Below the pieces are notes generated by a model, which was not told the DNA's origin, searched no databases, and saw only the letters and a list, made by a program, of their open reading frames with translations. Positions 6,111 to 10,715 of a DNA stretch of 10,715 nt are shown here, in pieces (position 1 is the stretch's first letter; each line of letters starts with the position of its first letter). The stretch is from positions 1-10,715 of the forward strand of contig JAITCR010000178.1 in NCBI GenBank assembly GCA_031282985.1, written 5' to 3'. The DNA is from Nitrososphaerota archaeon (GTDB lineage: Archaea > Thermoproteota > Bathyarchaeia > Bathyarchaeales > Bathycorpusculaceae). Made by a program: the position numbers and the translations under genes.

Positions 6111-6461
6111 GTGAATTACAAAAAACACATGTACCTAAAAGTCAGCAAAGGCGAAATCAGTGTTTTCTCAGCTTTAAGTACAGCAGGACTAACCTCTGGT
6201 ATGGTAACACAGCAACCAATTATATTGAGGGCAACTATCCCTGATTTCTGCTGGTATGAACTTAAAAAAATCGTTTACCTTGACGGAATACCTGTTCACA
6301 AAAAAGATAAGCAGCAGCAAAAAGATCAAGAAATTGTTGAATTACTTGAACAACGCGGCTGGGATGTACTCCGTATTTCATATGACCCACCATTAACACC
6401 CATAGAAACTGAAGAAATCGTTGAAACCATAAGACGTTTCATTGGTATAGTTGAAGAATAA
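6111..6461 (+). CDS. DUF559/Vsr-like PD-(D/E)XK nuclease-fold protein
   Basis: A 116-residue single-domain protein resembling DUF559 and very-short-patch-repair endonucleases. The central part reads IPDFCWYELKKIVYLDGIPVH (43-63), then a helix with repeated K/Q (KDKQQQKDQEIVELLEQRGW), and VLRISYDPPL (87-96). This matches the fold's order: Asp45, a strand ending in acidic Asp58 and Gly59, His63, a helix, and a last strand with the common VLRI pattern. The usual catalytic E-x-K is not obvious, as the strand reads VYLDG, so activity is uncertain. GTG 6111 and ATG 6129 are both possible starts; no Shine-Dalgarno decides between them. It sits 39 nt before hycI and may be co-transcribed. No methyltransferase or restriction partner is nearby, so a repair or orphan role is more likely than restriction. 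Confidence 0.7.
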   Translation: MNYKKHMYLKVSKGEISVFSALSTAGLTSGMVTQQPIILRATIPDFCWYELKKIVYLDGIPVHKKDKQQQKDQEIVELLEQRGWDVLRISYDPPLTPIETEEIVETIRRFIGIVEE

Positions 6462-6500
6462 GTAACAACATTTTTCTTGCCTACTGCCTTTTATAATTTT

Positions 6501-7001
6501 ATGCCGTTCATGCCTGCAGAAATCTACATACAACTCAAAAACTGGTTTAGCAATGCTAACCGAGTAGTTATCGCAGGCATCGGTAACCCTATACGTAACG
6601 ACGATTTCATAGGTGTAAAAATTGTTCAACAGCTCCAAGGAAAACTCTCAAATAACGTATACCTATTCGAATGCGAAACTGTGCCTGAAAACTATCTCCT
6701 CGAAATTGAAACATTCCAGCCATCACATGTGCTATTAATTGACGCAGCAATAATGGAATTAACACCTGGGGCAACACGGCTGGTTTTTCCTGAGCAGATA
6801 GAAGGTTTTTCAACGTTTAGCTCACACGTTTTACCTCTACAAATGTTTAAAGAATACCTTAAAAAATCCACAGAATCCACATTTGCCCTGCTTTTAATCC
6901 AACCTAAAAATATTGAATTTGGAGAAACCATAACAACTGAACTTAAAAAAGCAGCAAACCAAGTTGAATCCACCCTAATAGAATTACTTTCAACACTGTA
7001 A
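6501..7001 (+). CDS. hycI: HycI-type [NiFe]-hydrogenase maturation endopeptidase
   Basis: Predicted to cleave the C-terminal extension from the large subunit of a [NiFe] hydrogenase once nickel is inserted. Counted from ATG 6501, the 166-residue protein shows VVIAGIGNPIRNDDFIGV (22-39), the family's nickel-sensing acidic loop (Asp34/Asp35), LLIDAA (78-83) with Asp81, and SSHVLPL (107-113) with His109. These three positions are the expected metal ligands. The family motif is usually DDGxG; here Phe36 replaces the first Gly. The C-terminal half reads LLLIQPKNIEFGE, typical of group-4-type (Hyc/Ech-like) proteases. A TTG at 6477 would add eight residues, and ATG 6510 would remove three; neither has a good ribosome-binding site. 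No hydrogenase subunit or hyp gene is in the window, so the substrate must lie elsewhere. Confidence 0.88.
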   Translation: MPFMPAEIYIQLKNWFSNANRVVIAGIGNPIRNDDFIGVKIVQQLQGKLSNNVYLFECETVPENYLLEIETFQPSHVLLIDAAIMELTPGATRLVFPEQIEGFSTFSSHVLPLQMFKEYLKKSTESTFALLLIQPKNIEFGETITTELKKAANQVESTLIELLSTL

Positions 7002-7148
7002 CAAATTAGTGCCTTTGTATGTATCTAACTCAGTAAAACAGGCTGGCTCATCCTTTAATTTGATCATTAATTCTGCCAAGAATCGCAACAAACTAAATAC
7101 GCGCGTTACCGCATTTTATTAATGGGATACGGTTCAACTGCAATTTGA

Positions 7149-7649
7149 TTATTTGATTTGTTTTGCGAGTTCGGCGATTTGTGTTTGGAATTTTTCTCGC
7201 ATTTTAGTAAAACGCATAGCTGCTGAAGGATGTACAATTTCAAAATATTTTACGTTTTCAACACGTGGAGTTTTTTTTGCGCTTGCCCCAAGTAGTACAA
7301 CTATTTTTGGTTTAATTATAGCGATTTGCTGTATTAAATATGGCAGACACGCGCTAACTTCGTCAGGGTAGGGCTTACGGTTTTCGGGCGAGGTATGTTT
7401 AACAATATTTGTTATATAGACCTCCTCACGGGTTATGCCAAATTCAGCAATAGTTTTTGTTAAAAATTTTCCTGCCCTGCCAACAAATGGCCTGCCTGTT
7501 TTATCTTCTTCAGAACCAGGATTTTGTCCAACAAACATCACTTTAGCATTAGCAAGACCCTCACCTGGGACACCATGAGTAGAGGTTTGCCACAAACGAC
7601 ATTTTTTACATTCTTGGATTTGTAAAATAATTTCCTCAAGAGACAACAC
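7149..7649 (-). CDS. Uracil-DNA glycosylase, type-4-like, with altered Fe-S ligand set
   Basis: Removes uracil from DNA as the first step of base excision repair. The 166-residue protein starts at a GTG (7647-7649). C14 and C17 (CKKC) are two predicted [4Fe-4S] ligands. VGQNPGSEEDKTGRPFVGRAG (40-60) is the active-site block, with QNPG where type 4 enzymes usually have EAPG. VYITNIVKHTSPENRKP (77-93) is the third block and ACLPYL (100-105) gives C101. HPSAAMR (140-146) is the uracil-binding His motif. Type 4 enzymes usually have a Cys right after the Lys in NVVKCRPPGNR; here it is His85. The segment between LLGASA and HPSAA is also short, so the protein is about 30 residues below the common length. 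It could belong to a sister family of type 4. No partner genes; the next minus-strand gene is 450 bp away. Confidence 0.85.
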   Translation of the reverse strand: MLSLEEIILQIQECKKCRLWQTSTHGVPGEGLANAKVMFVGQNPGSEEDKTGRPFVGRAGKFLTKTIAEFGITREEVYITNIVKHTSPENRKPYPDEVSACLPYLIQQIAIIKPKIVVLLGASAKKTPRVENVKYFEIVHPSAAMRFTKMREKFQTQIAELAKQIK

Positions 7650-7862
7650 AAATAACCAACCGCGTTATACTCATCTATTGACCTTTACAGTTCTTAAAAA
7701 TTTCGTGACATAAACGAGTGACTTTTATCATTCTGATTTTCGTGAGAGCTCTTACTTTTCAGTTTTAGTGTAAAACTCGACAAATCAAACACAACTATTT
7801 GGGTATTATTAACTCGTGAAATGATCCACACTTATTCTTTAGTATGCCCATTAATAATTTTG

Positions 7863-8015
7863 TCACGAGCTTTTTTTGTTTGGTGTGTTTGTTTGTGGGT
7901 CTATGTCGCATAGGTGTTTTGATTTTTGTTTCCATTTTACGTTTTGGTCTTTTTCTTTCCATACTTGGTAGGTGCATGTTTTGTTGTAGATTTTTTTGTA
8001 TTGGGTAAACGTCAT
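7863..8015 (-). CDS. Possible 50-residue lysine-rich protein
   Basis: Minus-strand frame from ATG 8013-8015 to TGA 7863-7865 encodes 50 residues. It reads TFTQYKKIYNKTCTYQVWK near the start and SKHLCDIDPQTNTPNKKSS at the end, rich in K, Q, N and T. It uses AAA, CAA, AAC and ACA codons, like serA and other real genes here. I recognise no domain; two Cys and two Trp are present but no zinc or DNA-binding motif is clear. A 24-bp perfect palindrome ends 13 bp upstream of the ATG, and TATAATAAA lies about 45-55 nt upstream. It is short and may be chance or a fragment of a lost gene. Longer frames overlapping it on both strands look less protein-like. Confidence 0.35.
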   Translation of the reverse strand: MTFTQYKKIYNKTCTYQVWKEKDQNVKWKQKSKHLCDIDPQTNTPNKKSS

Positions 8016-8028
8016 GGCTTCCACTTGT

Positions 8029-8052
8029 TATGGTGTGTATATACACACCATA
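8029..8052. promoter_or_regulatory. 24-bp perfect palindrome
   Basis: TATGGTGTGTAT (8029-8040) is followed without a gap by its exact reverse complement. It lies 47 nt beyond the stop of the VTT-like gene and 13 nt before the start of the possible 50-residue ORF, all on the minus strand. A perfect gapless palindrome suits a dimeric regulator's operator better than an RNA hairpin, which would need a loop. An AT/TA-rich centre resembles a TATA element. Confidence 0.6.
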
Positions 8053-8067
8053 TTTATTATAGTTTTG

Positions 8068-8096
8068 CCATGTTTTCATGGACTTGTAAAACATGG
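8068..8096 (-). terminator. Hairpin just after the VTT-like gene
   Basis: CCATGTTTT (8068-8076) and AAAACATGG (8088-8096) form a perfect 9-bp stem with an 11-nt loop, beginning 3 nt after the stop codon of the minus-strand gene. No T-run follows on that strand, so it may be a 3'-end stabilising or processing structure and not an intrinsic terminator. Confidence 0.4.
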
Positions 8097-8099
8097 TGC

Positions 8100-8780
8100 C
8101 TAAAGATTATGGAATTTAGGATTTTGAATCTGTTTTTTTCTCCTAAAGCCCATAGTAAGCCTGCTTAGGTCAACTTTAATCAGAATTGCTATAGCTATGA
8201 TAGATACAATTGTCGACATAATTGTCATCAAAACATTTGGACTAAGCCACTCTGGAAATGTGTTGCTAACCCAAGATGAGACTGAGTTGCCAAATATTTT
8301 TCCGGTAAACGCGCCCATTGTAGTGATGACTAATTTGCCTAAAAAGTACCCTATGGAAAACTTTACAATACTGTACTTTACAGAGGCAAGTGAAACGATA
8401 ACTGGTTCTTCTGGAATAGGTGACGCAGCAGCAAAGCAAAGTATCAAAAAAGAATGATTAAATATTTTTGTAGCATTACGCTCTAAATTCGTACGTTGCT
8501 TCTCACTTAAATGCTTACTAATTAGAGGAGTGACTTTATATTGAATAATCCTTGCAATAGTTGCACCTAATGCAACAATAGCACCGATAATAAAAATGTA
8601 CAAGGCAGTATCATTATCTACCCAAATAGTGGCTATTGCGGCAATAAACATGTTTGAAGGACCAAAAAACGGTACAATGTTAATACAAAAAGCCAATGTG
8701 AAAGCTATTATGACTGCAATTAGCAATATCATTCTAGTTCTTCCACATCCATCCCTCAAAAAATAAAATATATACGACAT
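8100..8780 (-). CDS. VTT/DedA-like multi-pass membrane protein
   Basis: A 226-residue integral membrane protein. Hydrophobic segments lie at about residues 17-36 (MILLIAVIIAFTLAFCINIV), 43-54, 59-78 (LYIFIIGAIVALGATI), 111-130 and 182-200 (MTIMSTIVSIIAIAILI). The block CFAAASPIPEEPVIVSLASV, then SIGYFLGKLV, fits the VTT (SNARE-associated/DedA) pattern: a proline-rich P-x-PEE re-entrant loop, followed by a helix ending in Gly. Family members are linked to lipid scrambling or membrane homeostasis; substrate is unknown. The C-terminus is very basic (RRKK), consistent with a cytoplasmic tail. The ATG at 8778-8780 is closely preceded by CTTATAA, so the start of transcription may be near it. It is divergent from the LSm-L37e unit. 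The family call is by pattern, and another polytopic family is possible. Confidence 0.65.
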   Translation of the reverse strand: MSYIFYFLRDGCGRTRMILLIAVIIAFTLAFCINIVPFFGPSNMFIAAIATIWVDNDTALYIFIIGAIVALGATIARIIQYKVTPLISKHLSEKQRTNLERNATKIFNHSFLILCFAAASPIPEEPVIVSLASVKYSIVKFSIGYFLGKLVITTMGAFTGKIFGNSVSSWVSNTFPEWLSPNVLMTIMSTIVSIIAIAILIKVDLSRLTMGFRRKKQIQNPKFHNL

Positions 8781-9062
8781 TTATAAGCAAATACATGGAC
8801 CCAGTTATTTCTCACAAAATCTGGCAAATTAACATAACCTGTTAAGAACGCTGTATTTAGACAACTCTCATAAGATGGCTTCTTTAAAACTTTAGTTAAG
8901 ACAAGTCTTCGACAAATCACAAACGTATAGGTAATATATATGTAAGTCTAAAGTTTAACTGTAAACTGTCTGAAAAACGTCGCTATCTCAAAAAGTACAT
9001 GAGATAGGTTTAAATTGTGAGAGTTAAAATATAGGAGAGATAAAGATACTTGAGGATTCCAT
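8781..9062. other. Divergent intergenic region before LSm-L37e
   Basis: No gene is seen. A TATA-like GTAATATATATG (8931-8942) could drive the LSm-L37e unit, giving a leader of about 100 nt. The leader contains AGTTTA-ACTG-TAAACT (8952-8967) and an 8-bp stem CTATCTCA (8983-8990)/TGAGATAG (9000-9007) with a 9-nt loop. GAGG (9052-9055) lies 7 nt before the LSm ATG. Confidence 0.5.
8983..9007 (+). promoter_or_regulatory. Inverted repeat in the LSm leader
   Basis: CTATCTCA and TGAGATAG are exact reverse complements separated by AAAAGTACA, 56 nt before the LSm start codon. It could fold in the mRNA leader or bind a protein as DNA. A role in autoregulation by LSm or L37e is only a guess. Confidence 0.4.
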
Positions 9063-9290
9063 ATGAGCGAAATGACAACTGAGATCCTTGAACAGAACCT
9101 TAGCAAAATCGTGCTTGTACGATTAAAAGGCGGAAAAAGCCTCCGAGGAAGACTGAAGGGTTTCGATCAACACTTAAATCTGGTTCTAGAAGAAACAGAA
9201 GATACAACAGATGTAGAAAATCAACAAAAATTAGGATTACTAATAGTTCGCGGAGACAACGTAGTCCTTATTTCGCCTCCACCACGGTGA
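9063..9290 (+). CDS. Sm-like archaeal protein (LSm)
   Basis: A 75-residue RNA-binding protein that should form a heptameric ring (SmAP) binding U-rich RNA. Both family motifs are present. Sm1 runs about 13-44, with SLRGRLKGFDQHLNLVLEE (27-45) including the RNA-contacting F-D-x-H-L-N block. Sm2 is LLIVRGDNVVLISPP (59-73). Length is normal. The ATG at 9063 has GAGG 7 nt upstream. It is followed after 5 nt by the L37e gene; LSm-L37e pairing is common in archaea and supports co-transcription. Roles of SmAPs include RNA processing and chaperoning, but the specific RNA partners are unknown. Confidence 0.96.
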   Translation: MSEMTTEILEQNLSKIVLVRLKGGKSLRGRLKGFDQHLNLVLEETEDTTDVENQQKLGLLIVRGDNVVLISPPPR

Positions 9291-9295
9291 TTTAA

Positions 9296-9484
9296 ATGGG
9301 TAAAGGAACGCCATCAATGGGCAAACGCGCAGGTCGCGTTGTCCACATAAAATGTAGACGCTGTGGTAGACGAGCTTACCATGTACGCAAAAAACGATGT
9401 GGTGCATGTGGTTACGGTACAACAACAACACTTCGTCACTACAACTGGCAAAGGAAAACTCTTCAACGCGCAAGAATTATCTAA
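9296..9484 (+). CDS. rpl37e: Large-subunit ribosomal protein eL37 (L37e)
   Basis: A 62-residue archaeal/eukaryotic-type ribosomal protein of the 50S subunit. It starts KGTPSMGKR, then has a zinc-ribbon with CRRCGRRAYHVRKKRCGACG (20-39), giving Cys pairs C20/C23 and C35/C38. The highly basic C-terminal end (NWQRKTLQRARI) contacts rRNA. Length and motif order are those of the family. The ATG at 9296 is preceded by GGTGAT, which overlaps the LSm stop codon and pairs well with the 3' end of 16S rRNA, so translation is probably coupled. ACATTTTTT after the stop may end transcription. Confidence 0.97.
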   Translation: MGKGTPSMGKRAGRVVHIKCRRCGRRAYHVRKKRCGACGYGTTTTLRHYNWQRKTLQRARII

Positions 9485-9801
9485 GCTCCATTCTTACATT
9501 TTTTAGAAGCAAACAAGATGTTTGTATTACTCTTTAAATGCTTATTTTGATTTGTAGTAGCCCTTATCTATTTTTACAAAAATTAAGGGCCCCTTGTTAT
9601 GAAGTATCTCGCGGGCTTTATGTGGGCAACCTCCGAAAACATGTTTTTTAGACTTCAAACCAATAAAAACACAAATGACCCCTGCATAAAGCATTATTTC
9701 TCTTTTTCACCTGATTTTTAGAAAAACAAAACATCCAAGATTAACTAAAAACAAACCCCAGCCAACCACCAACACACCAAATTTCAGCATTTTAAACCCA
9801 A
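9485..9801. other. Intergenic stretch with strong base pairing after L37e
   Basis: No convincing gene. The T-rich run at about 9498-9504 may end the LSm-L37e transcript. GCCCTTA (9560-9566) pairs with TAAGGGC (9584-9590), with an inner ATTTTT/AAAAAT stem and a 3-nt bulge. A longer stem joins GCTTTATGTGGG (9615-9626) to CCTGCATAAAGC (9681-9692), 12 pairs including two G-U. The right part (9720-9801) becomes A/C-rich like the adjacent IS5 element and probably includes its end, but terminal repeats could not be identified because the other end is outside the window. Confidence 0.45.
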
Positions 9802-10715
9802 TTAACCAACAAGAAACACGAACCGCCGCAAATTATACACCAAATTCATACAAACAACCCCACAACCCACACGAACAAACCCATGAACCCTACAAGAAAT
9901 ACCCCCATAAACCGTGTCATATACCCAAACACATGCTCAACCCGCGCACGAACACGCACAATAAACCTGTTACCCACCTTCTCCTCCTCCGCAAGAGACC
10001 TATTACGAAAAACACGAGCACAAACATGAACCCTAACATTTGGAAACAACCTTAAAATCTCACCCCTATAATAATCACCAACATACGCACTATCCGCCTT
10101 AACATCACGATCTTTCTCATCAATTAAACCAACAAACTCTTAACTATCATGAACCGACACACCAGTCACACTAAACGCCGCAATAATCCTACTATCACTA
10201 TCACATTTCACATGATTCTTATACCCAAAAAAAGATTCACCTCCCTTTTTTGCCCAGCGAGCATCTACATCAGTTTGCGCTAACACGTTGTTCTGATTTT
10301 TTATTTCACCTTTTTCAATTCGTTCTGCATATTTTACGGGTAAATCTTAAGGTCTTCACCCTTTTTTAAATGGGTATCATCCTTTTTTGTTGTGTGACGT
10401 TTGGGAACTGTGGCAAAGGTGGCATCTACAATGGAGCCTTTGTGGGTGATTATGCCTTTTTCTTCAAGTAGCTTGTTGAAGGTGTCAAAGAGTTTTTTAT
10501 CTGCTTTGTTTGTTTTTAGTGCTTCTTTGAAGTCCCCTATTGTGTTGCTGTCGGGTACTTTGTCGCCTATTTCAAGGCCGAGGAAGCGCATAAAGGAGAG
10601 TCTATCATTTATCATGTATTGGGCTGACATGTCTGATAGGTCGTACCATTGTTGTAGTATGGTGATTTTGAACATTAGTATAGCGTCGTAGGGTGGTCTG
10701 CCGCCTTGGGATAGG
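9802..10715 (-). pseudogene. IS5-family (InsH-type) transposase, frameshifted and interrupted
   Basis: Minus-strand reading starts beyond the window and enters with GGRPPYDAILMFKI, followed by DRLSFMRFLGLEIGDKVPD, the IS5 N-terminal (DUF772) domain. GSIVDATF carries the first catalytic Asp. A frameshift near 10340-10350 moves reading to PVKYAERIEKG and TDVDARWAKKGGESFFGYKN. A TAA at 10140-10142 interrupts SVHDS*EFVGL, where a Gln codon (CAA) would be expected. The same frame continues as VKADSAYVGDYYRGEI (second Asp) and RVEHVFGYM (catalytic Glu). A second frameshift in a G-run near 9907-9912 shifts to GFVRVGCGVV and MNLVYNLRRFVF, ending with TAA at 9802-9804. All three DDE residues remain recognisable, so decay is recent, but the gene cannot make an intact enzyme. 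Coding is unusually G/T-rich. It is a different IS5 type from the 3781-4187 remnant. Confidence 0.88.

Noticed and set aside
5230..6461. Sir2 plus nuclease as a phage-defence (Thoeris- or Dsr-like) pair
   Set aside because: The Sir2 is a normal length deacylase with its zinc module and no fused domain, and the nuclease-like gene appears to have its own promoter.
4482..7001. Single functional system linking dph6, sir2, the nuclease-like gene and hycI
   Set aside because: Spacing and a new TATA-like box at 6065 argue for at least two units, and the known roles of these families (translation factor modification, deacylation, hydrogenase maturation) do not form one pathway.
7002..7148. Possible tRNA-like GGTTCAACTGC near 7131-7141
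   Set aside because: No matching T-arm stem, anticodon arm or acceptor stem can be drawn around it.
7795..8094. Minus-strand 99-codon frame
   Set aside because: Composition is a low-complexity K/R/T shadow; the alternative 50-codon frame in the same stretch has more native codon use.
9599..9721. Plus-strand 40-codon ORF after L37e
   Set aside because: Too short, no ribosome-binding site, no motif, and it overlaps the strongly base-paired region.

Overview
The window reads as a chromosomal segment of an AT-rich archaeon. The domain call rests on an L37e ribosomal protein, an Sm-like (LSm) protein next to it, a Dph6-type diphthamide ligase, an archaeal-type serine hydroxymethyltransferase and TATA-like promoter elements about 25-30 nt before some starts. 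A TACK-group archaeon such as a Bathyarchaeia-like lineage is my best guess, but it is inference from the gene set and not proven by the sequence.

Layout, left to right. Positions 1-492 hold the N-terminal part of a decayed IS91-type (HUH) transposase on the minus strand, followed by a perfect 42-bp tandem duplication (492-575). Then come glyA (679-2013), a small membrane-anchored zinc-ribbon protein (2104-2376) and serA (2457-3638), all on the plus strand. glyA and serA together suggest a serine/glycine/one-carbon neighbourhood. A hairpin plus T-run closes serA. Next is a decayed IS5-superfamily transposase (minus, 3781-4187) that abuts, and in part lies antisense to, a small two-helix membrane ORF (4098-4382).

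The central block is plus strand: dph6 (4482-5162), a Sir2 NAD-dependent deacylase (5230-5973), a small DUF559/Vsr-like nuclease-fold protein (6111-6461) and a HycI-type hydrogenase maturation protease (6501-7001). The minus strand then carries a shortened type-4-like uracil-DNA glycosylase (7149-7649) and a VTT/DedA-like membrane protein (8100-8780). Between them is a 450-bp stretch with a possible 50-residue ORF and a 24-bp perfect palindrome. The LSm-L37e translation pair (9063-9484) lies on the plus strand behind a leader with an inverted repeat.

The right end, 9802-10715, is a second, different IS5-family transposase on the minus strand. It is broken by two frameshifts and one stop codon and runs off the window.

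The window is mostly housekeeping genes separated by three dead mobile elements. I see no CRISPR array, toxin-antitoxin pair, defence island or tRNA/rRNA gene. The best leads are the Cys-to-His change at a predicted Fe-S ligand in the uracil-DNA glycosylase, the palindrome next to the 50-residue ORF, the inverted repeat before serA, the duplicated TATA-bearing unit and the potentially structured region after L37e.
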